A DNA stretch of 64,000 nt from Methylobacterium sp. Leaf465 (lineage in GTDB: Bacteria; Pseudomonadota; Alphaproteobacteria; Rhizobiales; Beijerinckiaceae). The stretch spans positions 275,608-339,607 of the forward strand of contig NZ_LMRA01000001.1 in NCBI RefSeq assembly GCF_001424705.1. The letters are read 5' to 3'. This document shows positions 55,145-64,000 of the stretch, one piece after another. The position numbers and the translations under genes were made by a program. Within the stretch, counting starts at the first letter, position 1. Each line of letters begins with the position of its first letter. The notes beneath the pieces were generated by a model, which was not told where the DNA came from, made no database searches, and saw only the letters and a program-made list of their open reading frames with translations.

Positions 55145-55156
55145 ACCGGAGACGAG

Positions 55157-55441
55157 ATGATGACCGACAAATTCGAAGAACTGTCCGCCCCGCCGGATGC
55201 CCTCGAGAACGGTGGCGTCGAGGTCCTTCGCGCCAGCGTCGTCGACGGGGCCGTGAGCATCGCCCTGCGGCGCTCCTTTGACGACGCAGCCACCTGGGGG
55301 CGCCTCCTCGCCGATCTCGCCCGTCAGGCGGCGCGGGTCTACGCGCTGGAGACCGAGATGTCGGAGGATGACGCCTTCGCGCGCATCCGCGCCGGCTTCG
55401 AAGCCGAGAGCCTCGACCCCGACGCGCCGATACTGAACTGA
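55157..55441 (+). CDS. DUF5076 domain protein
   Basis: A 94-residue soluble protein with LSAPPDALENGGVEVLRASV and the central SFDDAATWGRLLADLARQAA, matching DUF5076. It occurs between pdhB and pdhC in several Rhizobiales genomes, so a role connected with the pyruvate dehydrogenase complex is plausible, though unproven. An AGACGAG-type weak site lies upstream; the ATG at 55157 could also be read one codon later. Confidence 0.8.
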   Translation: MMTDKFEELSAPPDALENGGVEVLRASVVDGAVSIALRRSFDDAATWGRLLADLARQAARVYALETEMSEDDAFARIRAGFEAESLDPDAPILN

Positions 55442-55487
55442 CCGCCGCTCCCCCGATATCGCCCGCTGACGATCAGGATTTCCCCCC

Positions 55488-56918
55488 ATGCCGATCAACG
55501 TCCTGATGCCCGCCCTGTCGCCCACGATGGAGAAGGGCAACCTCGCCAAGTGGCTGAAGAAGGAGGGGGACGCGGTGAAGTCCGGCGACGTGCTCGCCGA
55601 GATCGAGACCGACAAGGCGACCATGGAGGTGGAGGCCATCGACGAGGGCGTGCTTGCCAAGATCCTGGTGGCCGAGGGCACGGCCGACGTGCCGGTGAAC
55701 GACCTGATCGCCATCATCGCGGCGGACGGCGAGGACCCGGCCAGTGTGCAGGCCCCCGGCGGCGGGGCCGCCGAAGCCCCGAAGGCCGAATCCTCCAAGG
55801 CGGAGGCGACCGCCGAGAACGCCACGCCCGGCGGCGGAACGATGTCCTACGCCCGGGTGAACGAGGCCCCGGACGGCGCGAAGCCCACGGGTGGCAAGAG
55901 CGAGGGCGCGAGCCCCGGCGCCGCGCCGTCGAACGAGGTCGGACGCGTCTTCGCATCGCCGCTGGCCCGCCGCATCGCCAAGCAGGAAGGGGTCGATCTC
56001 GGTGCGGTGACGGGCTCCGGCCCGCGCGGGCGGGTGATCGAGCGCGACGTCCGCGCGGCGCTCGCGGCCGGAACCGGCAAGGCGGCCCCCGCCGCCGCGC
56101 CGAAGCCCGTCGAGACCCCGCAGGCAGCGTCCGCACAGGCCGCACCGCCCCCCGCCAAGGCGGCGCCCCCCGCCGGCCTCTCCGCGGACCAGGTACGCGG
56201 CTTCTACGCGAAGGGCACTTACGAGGAAGTCCCCCTCGACGGCATGCGCAAGACCATCGCCAAACGCCTCACCGAGGCGATGCAGTTGGCGCCTCACTTC
56301 TACCTGACGGTGGATTGCGAGCTCGATGCGTTGATGGCCCTGCGCGAACAGCTCAACACGAGCGCCGGCAAGACCAAGGACGGCAAGCCTCTGTTCAAAC
56401 TCTCGGTCAACGACTTCGTCATCAAGGCGATGGGCCTCGCCCTGATGCGGGTGCCGGCGGCCAACGCCGTCTGGGCCGAGGACCGGATCCTGCGCTTCGA
56501 CAATGCCGAGGTCGGCGTGGCTGTCGCCATCGACGGCGGCCTGTACACGCCGGTAATCCGCCGGGCCGACCAGAAAACGCTCTCCACCATCTCCAACGAG
56601 ATGAAGGACTTCGCCGCCCGGGCGCGGGCCAAGAAGCTGAAGCCTGAGGAATACCAGGGTGGCGTCACGTCCGTGTCCAACCTCGGCATGTTCGGCATCA
56701 AGCACTTCACGGCGGTGATCAACCCGCCGCAATCTTCGATCCTGGCGGTGGGTGCGGGCGAGAAGCGCATCGTGGTCCGCGACGGCGCCCCGGCCGTGGC
56801 CCAGGTGATGACCACCACCCTGTCCTGCGACCACCGCGTCCTCGACGGAGCGTTGGGCGCCGAACTGATCTCGGCGTTCAAGGCGCTGATCGAGAACCCC
56901 ATGGGGATGCTGGTTTAG
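55488..56918 (+). CDS. pdhC: Pyruvate dehydrogenase E2, dihydrolipoamide acetyltransferase
   Basis: A 476-residue E2 core. It has one lipoyl domain (1-80; Lys-43 in ETDKATME), a Pro/Ala-rich linker, the peripheral-subunit-binding domain near residues 155-190 ([20 protein letters not shown]), and the catalytic acetyltransferase domain with the C-terminal [14 protein letters not shown] holding the catalytic His and Asp. It passes acetyl groups from lipoate to CoA. Its lipoyl coding region is strikingly similar to that of pdhB. Confidence 0.96.
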   Translation: MPINVLMPALSPTMEKGNLAKWLKKEGDAVKSGDVLAEIETDKATMEVEAIDEGVLAKILVAEGTADVPVNDLIAIIAADGEDPASVQAPGGGAAEAPKAESSKAEATAENATPGGGTMSYARVNEAPDGAKPTGGKSEGASPGAAPSNEVGRVFASPLARRIAKQEGVDLGAVTGSGPRGRVIERDVRAALAAGTGKAAPAAAPKPVETPQAASAQAAPPPAKAAPPAGLSADQVRGFYAKGTYEEVPLDGMRKTIAKRLTEAMQLAPHFYLTVDCELDALMALREQLNTSAGKTKDGKPLFKLSVNDFVIKAMGLALMRVPAANAVWAEDRILRFDNAEVGVAVAIDGGLYTPVIRRADQKTLSTISNEMKDFAARARAKKLKPEEYQGGVTSVSNLGMFGIKHFTAVINPPQSSILAVGAGEKRIVVRDGAPAVAQVMTTTLSCDHRVLDGALGAELISAFKALIENPMGMLV

Positions 56919-57004
56919 GCGGGACGGAGCGTCCGCCTGGCGAATACGGCTGAACCACCCCCACCCCGGTCCCTCCCAGTGCGTGGAGGACGTAGGAGCG
57001 CCCA

Positions 57005-58444
<1,440 letters not shown>

Positions 58445-58557
58445 TCCCGCGCTACGACCCAAGCGGCACAGCCGCCCCTCCGAGGCCGCGCCGAACGCCC
58501 GCCTCGCAAGCCGCCGGCCAAGGCGACACCCGAGCGCCCGCCGACCGGAACGATCGC

Positions 58558-58866
58558 GTGCCGCGCACAGGAGAGCCCGCGCTGGATGGACACGTCTACG
58601 GCGCCCTGGGTCAGCCCGGCGTCGCCTTGCTCATGGCGATCGTCGTCGGGGCGCTGGCGGCATGGCTCGCCGAGCGGTTGAGCGCGGCGAACATGGGTCG
58701 CCTTGTCAATATCGTGACGGGGATCCTCTGCGGCCGGCTCGGCAACGGCCTCGCCCACAAGCGGCCCATCCCGATCTTCGGATTTTCACGCAACCCGATC
58801 TCGGCGACGGTCGGCGCGATCCTCATGGCCACGATCGACCAGGCGGTGGCCGGACGCCGGTGTTGA
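58558..58866 (+). CDS. Small membrane protein, GlsB/YeaQ/YmgE-like
   Basis: A 102-residue protein with two or three hydrophobic stretches ([60 protein letters not shown]). The layout with Gly-rich helices resembles the transglycosylase-associated GlsB/YeaQ/YmgE membrane family, though with altered glycine spacing. The GTG at 58558 is in frame; no good alternative ATG is in frame nearby. It sits between lpdA and lipA, both conserved cluster members, so it may be an insertion of a small unrelated gene. Confidence 0.55.
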   Translation: MPRTGEPALDGHVYGALGQPGVALLMAIVVGALAAWLAERLSAANMGRLVNIVTGILCGRLGNGLAHKRPIPIFGFSRNPISATVGAILMATIDQAVAGRRC

Positions 58867-58996
58867 GCCGGCGGCGGAGCTGACGAACGACGCCCCCTGT
58901 CGCGCCATCCCGTCGCAACGGGTTTGCGGTCGGGGGCGTCACGCCTTAAGTCCTGGGCACGCGCCGGCGTCTCGCAGGCGAATCCCGCGGATTGTC

Positions 58997-59959
58997 ATGG
59001 CCGTCGTCCTCGACCTCCTTCGTAACGACCAGCGTCCGCGCCACCCCGAGAAGGCGCACCGGCCCGATAAGCCGATCCAGCGCAAGCCCGACTGGATTCG
59101 CGTGAAGGCCCCCGGCTCCAAGGGCTGGGAGGACACGCGCAGGATCGTCCACGAGCACGGCCTCGTCACGGTCTGCGAGGAGGCCGGCTGCCCCAACATC
59201 GGCGAGTGCTGGGAGAAGAAGCACGCCACCTTCATGATCATGGGCGACACCTGTACGCGGGCCTGCGCCTTCTGCAACGTGCGCACCGGCCTGCCGGAGG
59301 GCCTTGATTTGGGGGAACCCGACAAGGTCGCGGATTCCGTTGCCAAGCTCGGCCTGCACCACGTGGTGATCACCTCGGTGGATCGCGACGATCTCGCCGA
59401 TGGCGGCGCCGAGCACTTCGCCCGCACCATCCGGGCGATCCGCGCGCGCAGCCCCGCCACAACCATCGAGGTGCTCACCCCGGATTTCCTGCGCAAAGCC
59501 GGCGCCCTTGAGATCGTGGTCGCGGCCCGGCCCGACGTGTTCAACCACAATATGGAGACCGTGCCGGGTAACTACCTCACGGTCCGCCCCGGCGCGCGCT
59601 ACTTCCACTCGGTGCGCCTGCTCCAGCGCGTGAAGGAACTCGACCCGACCATCTTCACCAAGTCCGGCATCATGGTCGGCCTCGGCGAGGAACGGAACGA
59701 GGTGGTTCAGCTCATGGACGACCTGCGCTCGGCGGATGTCGACTTCCTCACCATCGGCCAGTACCTCCAGCCGACCAAGAAGCACCACGAGGTGGTGCGC
59801 TTCGTGCCCCCGGACGAGTTCAGGGGCCTGGAAACCACCGCTTACACCAAGGGCTTCCTCCTCGTCTCGGCGACGCCCCTGACCCGCTCCTCCCATCACG
59901 CCGGAGAGGATTTCGCAAAGCTGAAGGCGGCCCGTCTCGCCCGCATCGCCAACGCCTAG
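58997..59959 (+). CDS. lipA: Lipoyl synthase
   Basis: A 320-residue radical-SAM enzyme that inserts two sulfurs into octanoyl groups on lipoyl domains. The radical-SAM cluster CTRACAFC (Cys x3 Cys x2 Cys) and the auxiliary cluster cysteines [12 protein letters not shown] are both present; NVRTGLP and [10 protein letters not shown] are conserved. Its place after the pdh genes lets the organism make the cofactor for pdhB, pdhC and other lipoyl enzymes. Confidence 0.96.
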   Translation: MAVVLDLLRNDQRPRHPEKAHRPDKPIQRKPDWIRVKAPGSKGWEDTRRIVHEHGLVTVCEEAGCPNIGECWEKKHATFMIMGDTCTRACAFCNVRTGLPEGLDLGEPDKVADSVAKLGLHHVVITSVDRDDLADGGAEHFARTIRAIRARSPATTIEVLTPDFLRKAGALEIVVAARPDVFNHNMETVPGNYLTVRPGARYFHSVRLLQRVKELDPTIFTKSGIMVGLGEERNEVVQLMDDLRSADVDFLTIGQYLQPTKKHHEVVRFVPPDEFRGLETTAYTKGFLLVSATPLTRSSHHAGEDFAKLKAARLARIANA

Positions 59960-59966
59960 AGTCTCG

Positions 59967-60422
59967 ATGCCCTCATTCCGGATCAACCGCACGGTGCGCC
60001 ACTCGCCGCGCCAGATGTACGACCTCGTGGCCGACGTGGAGCGCTACCCGGACTTCCTGCCCCTCTGCGAATCCCTGCGTGTGCTCCGGCGCCAGCCGGG
60101 GGCGGACGGCACGGAGGTGCTCGTGGCCGAGATGGGCGTCGGCTACAAGGCGATTCGCGAGCGCTTCACCACGCGCGTCACCCTCGACCCCCAGAACCTG
60201 CGCATCGTCGCCGAGTACATCGACGGCCCGTTCCGCCACCTCGAGAACCGCTGGGCCTTCAAGGAAGCCGTGGACGGGGCGTGCACGATCGACTTCTTCA
60301 TCACCTACGAGTTCAAGAGCCGGACGCTCGGGATGCTCATGGGCACGATGTTCGATCGCGCCTTCCGCAAGTTCACAGACGCCTTCGAGGCGCGGGCGAA
60401 CCGGGTCTACGGCGCGGCCTGA
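59967..60422 (+). CDS. Coenzyme Q-binding (Coq10/RatA-like START) protein
   Basis: A 151-residue helix-grip START-fold protein with VRHSPRQMYDLVADVERYPD, LPLCESLRVL and the C-terminal MLMGTMFDRAFRKFTDAFEA. In mitochondria Coq10 binds ubiquinone and supports respiration; the E. coli homologue RatA has been called a toxin that blocks 70S assembly. The position eight bases after lipA in the pdh-lipA cluster is usual in alphaproteobacteria, and a ubiquinone role seems more likely here. It is convergent with the ABC exporter, 13 bp away. Confidence 0.88.
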   Translation: MPSFRINRTVRHSPRQMYDLVADVERYPDFLPLCESLRVLRRQPGADGTEVLVAEMGVGYKAIRERFTTRVTLDPQNLRIVAEYIDGPFRHLENRWAFKEAVDGACTIDFFITYEFKSRTLGMLMGTMFDRAFRKFTDAFEARANRVYGAA

Positions 60423-60435
60423 GCCGCGCCGCCCT

Positions 60436-62238
60436 TCACGCCGCCACCACGCCGCCGCTGGCCTGGCGCTCGAACAGGGCGCGGTAGCGTCCCCCCGGCC
60501 GAACCCGCAGGTCGTCGTGGGTCCCGTCCTCGACGATGCGGCCGCCGTCGAAGACGAGGATCCGGTCGAGCGCGCGCACGGTGGAGAGCCGGTGCGCAAT
60601 CACGATGGCCGTGCGCCCGCGCATCAGCCGCTCCATCGCCTCCTGGATCAGCGCCTCCGATTCCGAGTCGAGGCTCGAGGTGGCCTCGTCGAGAATGAGG
60701 ATCGGCGCGTCGGCCAGGAAGGCGCGGGCCAGCGCCACCCGCTGGCGCTCGCCGCCCGAGAGCTTGACGCCGCGTTCGCCCACCAAGGTGGCGTAGCCCT
60801 GAGGCAGGCGGGCGATGAAGTCGTGTGCATTGGCGAGGCGGGCCGCGCGCGCGATCTCGTCCGCCGAGGCCCCGGGGCGGGCATAGGCGATGTTCTCGGC
60901 CAGCGACCGGTGGAACAGGACGGGCTCCTGCGGCACGATGGCGATGTGGGCGCGCAGGGACGCCTGCGTCACGCCGGCGACGTCCCGCCCCTCGATGCAG
61001 ACGCGGCCGCCCGTGACGTCGTAGAGGCGCTGCACCAGCTTGACGAAGGTCGTCTTGCCGGAGCCCGAGCGGCCGACGAGCCCGACCCGCTGCCCGGCGG
61101 GGATGTGCACCGAGAGGTCGCGATAGAGCGGCGTCGCGTGCCCCGCATAGTGGAAGGTGACGCGGTCGAACCGGAGGTCGCCGCCCTTTGCGACGAGCGC
61201 CGTGGCGCCCGGCCGATCCGCGACGCCGTAGGGCTCGGCCTCGAGGGCCACGAGTTCCTCCATCTCGTTCACCCCCCGCTGCACCCGGTTGATCTGACTG
61301 CCGATGTCCCGCAGGTAGCCATGCACTACGAAGTAGGTGGTGAGCACGTACGCCACGTCGCCGGGAGTCGCCGCCCCCGTCCACCACAGCCACAGGGCCG
61401 TGCCGACGATCGCCGTGCGCAGCAGGAGGAGCAGCGCGAACTGCGCCGTGATGCTCCAGGTGATCCGCATCCAGGTGCGGTGCGTGCGCCGGTTCCACTT
61501 GCCGAGGAGCCGCGCGAGGCGCGCATCCTCGCGCGCCTCGGCGCCGAAGGCCTTGACCACCGCATTGGCCCCGACTGCGTCGCTCAGGGCTCCGCCGAGC
61601 CGGGAATCCCAGACGTTGGAGAGCTGGGCCGCCGGTGCGATGACCCGCGTGGCGAGGGCCACGACGATGCCGAGATAGATCAGCGAGCCGAGGCCGATCA
61701 CCAGCCCCATCACGGGCCATTGCAAGCCGAGGAGCAACATGGTGCCGACGAGCACCACGAAGGCCGGCAGCAGTTCCAGCAGCAGCGTGTCGTTCAGGCC
61801 TTCGAGGGCCCACATCCCGCGCGAGACCTTGCGCACGGTGGAGCCCGAGAAGCTGTTGGCGTGCCACTCGGTGGAAAGGCGCTGAACCCGGTGGAAGCCT
61901 GCCTGCGCCACCGTCTGCATGGTCGAGAGGGTGAGCGGCACCACAAGAGACCAAGCCACGTGACGTAGACCCAGGGTGACGAGCCCGAGGCCGCCCATGG
62001 CGGCGAAGGCGACGAGGGCATCCAAGCGGGCCGACGCGCGGTCGACGGCCGAGAGCGCGTCGACCAGCCGACCGGCGAACAGGGGCAGGAACACGTCGGC
62101 CAGGGTCGATCCGACGATCGCCGCGACGACGCCGCCGAGGAGGCGGAGCCGACTGCGCCACTGGCGGACGAGGAACGCGAGAACGGCACGATAGGCCTCC
62201 GCGCCTTTCAGGCGGTCGAGAATCATGGACGCGATCAC
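60436..62238 (-). CDS. ABC exporter half-transporter (MsbA/multidrug type)
   Basis: A 600-residue fusion of a six-helix membrane domain (about 1-330) and an ATPase domain. Walker [10 protein letters not shown], signature [16 protein letters not shown] and Walker [16 protein letters not shown] are all intact, and the H-loop IAHRLST follows. It works as a homodimer or heterodimer, exporting lipids or drugs; substrate unknown. The start is GTG at 62238 (an ATG four codons in is an alternative). Confidence 0.9.
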   Translation of the reverse strand: MIASMILDRLKGAEAYRAVLAFLVRQWRSRLRLLGGVVAAIVGSTLADVFLPLFAGRLVDALSAVDRASARLDALVAFAAMGGLGLVTLGLRHVAWSLVVPLTLSTMQTVAQAGFHRVQRLSTEWHANSFSGSTVRKVSRGMWALEGLNDTLLLELLPAFVVLVGTMLLLGLQWPVMGLVIGLGSLIYLGIVVALATRVIAPAAQLSNVWDSRLGGALSDAVGANAVVKAFGAEAREDARLARLLGKWNRRTHRTWMRITWSITAQFALLLLLRTAIVGTALWLWWTGAATPGDVAYVLTTYFVVHGYLRDIGSQINRVQRGVNEMEELVALEAEPYGVADRPGATALVAKGGDLRFDRVTFHYAGHATPLYRDLSVHIPAGQRVGLVGRSGSGKTTFVKLVQRLYDVTGGRVCIEGRDVAGVTQASLRAHIAIVPQEPVLFHRSLAENIAYARPGASADEIARAARLANAHDFIARLPQGYATLVGERGVKLSGGERQRVALARAFLADAPILILDEATSSLDSESEALIQEAMERLMRGRTAIVIAHRLSTVRALDRILVFDGGRIVEDGTHDDLRVRPGGRYRALFERQASGGVVAA

Positions 62239-62485
62239 GGCGCGGAACGCGCGCCGACTCCGTGGACGGCCCGGGCGCCGCAGCGAGTGGCCGAAGAAGG
62301 GGGGACGGAACGGCGACGCGCTGGCGCGCTCAGGCGCGCGACGACGTCAGACCGGCAGGCGCACGCGGCGCGGGCGGGCCGGGGCGGCGAACGATATCGA
62401 TGTCATGCAGCCTCCCCATGGGTTCGCGGACGAACACGGCGTGGGTGCGCCGTGAGTGGCATCCTGGCAGTCGGGCGTGTCGGTT

Positions 62486-62989
62486 TCAAGACGTCGGTGC
62501 GAGGACCGATTCGAGGAGGCCGAGCGCATCGGCCACCGCCTGCCGGCGGATTTCGGTGCGGCCGAGGTCGCCGTAGCGACGCTCCAGGTGGCGCACGGTG
62601 TTGCCCCTGGCGGCGAGACCGAAATGCACGAGGCCGACCGGCTTGTCGGCGCTGCCGCCGCCGGGCCCGGCGATACCGGTGATCGCGACAGCGACACTGG
62701 AGCGGGCATGGGCCAGGGTCCCATCGGCCATGGCGCGGGCCACCGGCGCACTCACTGCGCCGTGGGCGGCGATGAGGTCGGCGGGTACGCCGATGCTCTC
62801 GGATTTCGCGGCGTTCGAGTAGGTGACGAAGCCACGCTCCACCACCGCCGAGGAGCCCGGGATCGCAGTGAGCAGCCCGGCGACGAGGCCGCCGGTGCAG
62901 GATTCGGCCGTGGCGACCGTCAGGCCCGCCGCCGCGTAGGCGGCGACAAGCGCCTCCGCCCGGGCCAGCAGGGCGGGATCGTCGATCAC
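62486..62989 (-). CDS. cinA: CinA C-terminal-type nicotinamide-nucleotide amidase
   Basis: A 167-residue enzyme that consists only of the CinA C-terminal domain (PncC). The catalytic Ser is in [20 protein letters not shown]; the conserved Lys/Thr region is seen in [20 protein letters not shown], and [10 protein letters not shown] completes the signature. It deamidates NMN in pyridine nucleotide recycling. The GTG start overlaps the stop of ispDF (GTGA), so the two are coupled. The N-terminal MoeA-like half of full CinA is absent, as in many alphaproteobacteria. Confidence 0.92.
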   Translation of the reverse strand: MIDDPALLARAEALVAAYAAAGLTVATAESCTGGLVAGLLTAIPGSSAVVERGFVTYSNAAKSESIGVPADLIAAHGAVSAPVARAMADGTLAHARSSVAVAITGIAGPGGGSADKPVGLVHFGLAARGNTVRHLERRYGDLGRTEIRRQAVADALGLLESVLAPTS

Positions 62990-64000
62990 GCGCGGCGCTC
63001 GGCCGTCTCGTCGGCGGCGTTGAGCTCGGCCGTCATCTCGGGCAGCCGCACCGTGGCGGCGGCCTGAGCGGCGAGGCCCTCGGCACGGCCGACGAAGCCG
63101 AGCTTCTCGCTGGTGGTCGCCTTGATCGAGACGGAACTCAGCGGCACGCAGGCAATCTCGGCGATGCGGGCGCGGATGGCTTCGCGATGCGCGCCGACGC
63201 GCGGGGCCTCGGCCAGGACGGTGATGTCCAGGTGGTCGATCTTGCCGCCGCGCGCTCGCACCAAGTCCACCGCATGGGCGAGGAAGCGGTCGGACGAGGC
63301 GCCGCGCCACTGCTCGTCGCTCGGCGGGAAATGGGTGCCGATATCGCCGTCCGCGATCGCACCGAGCAGGGCATCGGTGAGGGCGTGGAGGGCGACGTCA
63401 CCGTCCGAGTGGGCGAGGACGCCCCGGTCCGCCGGGATCTTCACGCCACCGAGCCAGACATGGTCGCCCTCCGTGAAGGCGTGGACATCGAAGCCGGTAC
63501 CGAGGCGGGTGACGTAGGTGGTCATGGGATGGGCCTCGCTCAGGGCGGTGGGGTGTTGGCCGGAGAAGCCGCGATCGGCCTCGATCAGGTCGGCCGGCTG
63601 GGTGATCTTGCGGTTGCGCGGGTCGCCCTCGAAGACGACGACGGCTAAGCCGGCCCATTCGGCGAGGGCCCCGTCGTCGGTGAAGGCGTGCAGGTCGGCC
63701 TCGGCCGCGCGGCGATGGGCGTCGCGCAGCGGGCCGTAGGCGAAGGACTGGGGCGTCTGAACCGCGCGCAGGCCCTCGCGCTGCGGCGTCTCGCGGACCC
63801 GGCCGGTGCCGTCGCCGAGGTCCTCCACCACCTTGATCGTGTCGGTGACGGCGATGCCCGGCACGGCGGCGCGATGGTCGCGGCCGGCCACGAGGGCGCG
63901 CTCGATCAGGGCCACATCCACGTGCGGACGCGCGGCGTCGTGAACGAGGACGAGATCCGGTGCGCCGGCGCCGTCCAGGGCCTCAAGTCCGGCGCGGACC
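62986..64000 (-). CDS. ispDF: Bifunctional IspDF enzyme (partial, N-terminus beyond window)
   Basis: Two fused enzymes of the MEP isoprenoid pathway: an N-terminal 2-C-methyl-D-erythritol 4-phosphate cytidylyltransferase (IspD; the visible part has [11 protein letters not shown], near the window edge, and [19 protein letters not shown]) and C-terminal 2-C-methyl-D-erythritol 2,4-cyclodiphosphate synthase (Isp[30 protein letters not shown] and AHSDGD with metal ligands Asp and His). The stop overlaps cinA by four bases. The gene continues past base 64000, so the IspD N-terminus with its nucleotide-binding loop is not visible. Confidence 0.94.
   Translation of the reverse strand, partial: VRAGLEALDGAGAPDLVLVHDAARPHVDVALIERALVAGRDHRAAVPGIAVTDTIKVVEDLGDGTGRVRETPQREGLRAVQTPQSFAYGPLRDAHRRAAEADLHAFTDDGALAEWAGLAVVVFEGDPRNRKITQPADLIEADRGFSGQHPTALSEAHPMTTYVTRLGTGFDVHAFTEGDHVWLGGVKIPADRGVLAHSDGDVALHALTDALLGAIADGDIGTHFPPSDEQWRGASSDRFLAHAVDLVRARGGKIDHLDITVLAEAPRVGAHREAIRARIAEIACVPLSSVSIKATTSEKLGFVGRAEGLAAQAAATVRLPEMTAELNAADETAERRA

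Overview
The window is high-GC DNA (roughly 70%) with strongly GC-biased third codon positions, from an alphaproteobacterium of the Hyphomicrobiales (Rhizobiales). A Methylobacterium or Methylorubrum-like organism is the best guess. Supporting signs are a full-length mesaconyl-CoA hydratase of the ethylmalonyl-CoA pathway, a pdhA-pdhB-DUF5076-pdhC-lpd-lipA-coq10 cluster with a lipoylated E1-beta, a fused ispDF next to cinA, and an sdhCDAB operon. The genus is an inference; no rRNA is present. The window looks like ordinary chromosome: no insertion sequence, prophage, CRISPR array or conjugation gene was recognised.

Layout. 1-3.1 kb: tail of a Crp/Fnr regulator and a polyamine-type ABC importer (ATPase plus two permeases). 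3.2-5.0 kb: an AsmA-like protein. 5.4-6.8 kb: both subunits of a 3-oxoacid CoA-transferase. 6.9-9.6 kb: small stress-type or unknown proteins (an Rmf-like protein, a secreted low-complexity protein, an HD hydrolase, a micro membrane protein, a DUF3140 protein) with a 23-bp tandem repeat between them. 9.7 kb: tRNA-Ala(CGC). 9.9-11.3 kb: YggT and mesaconyl-CoA hydratase. 11.3-12.3 kb: about 1 kb without a confident gene. 12.3-14.5 kb: TonB-dependent siderophore receptor. 14.7-17.1 kb: DUF4287, TauE/SafE permease, L,D-transpeptidase, a membrane-anchored unknown. 17.4-21.9 kb: RND efflux pair. 22.1-25.7 kb: sdhCDAB (minus strand), followed by a DASS-type permease. 27.3-29.5 kb: a two-domain glycosyltransferase. 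29.6-33.4 kb: allophanate hydrolase, a lone ureD and a sulfurtransferase. 33.6-36.0 kb: small proteins, a tautomerase, a prephenate dehydrogenase-like enzyme. 36.1-38.7 kb: a polysaccharide acyltransferase and flippase pair. 39.1-42.2 kb: RhlE helicase, DUF1508, an RFYGPR-repeat secreted protein, a thioesterase.

42.2-50.5 kb is the most interesting region. It holds a zinc-ribbon metallopeptidase-like protein diverging from a tightly coupled three-gene operon: transglutaminase-DUF2126, a circularly permuted ATP-grasp ligase fused to an alpha-E domain, and a second transglutaminase. This matches the bioinformatically predicted but biochemically obscure peptide ligase/transglutaminase systems. 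I consider it the best candidate for an under-described system here, though the family association itself has been noted before.

50.5-51.9 kb: an MntR-type regulator and a LysR regulator. 52.0-60.4 kb: ftsB-like gene, then the pyruvate dehydrogenase and lipoate cluster, which supplies the complex, its lipoyl cofactor and a CoQ-binding protein. The window closes with minus-strand genes for a multidrug/lipid-type ABC exporter, CinA-type amidase and IspDF (cut by the right edge).

Many genes are translationally coupled by ATGA/GTGA overlaps. Several intergenic spaces carry clear hairpin terminators.
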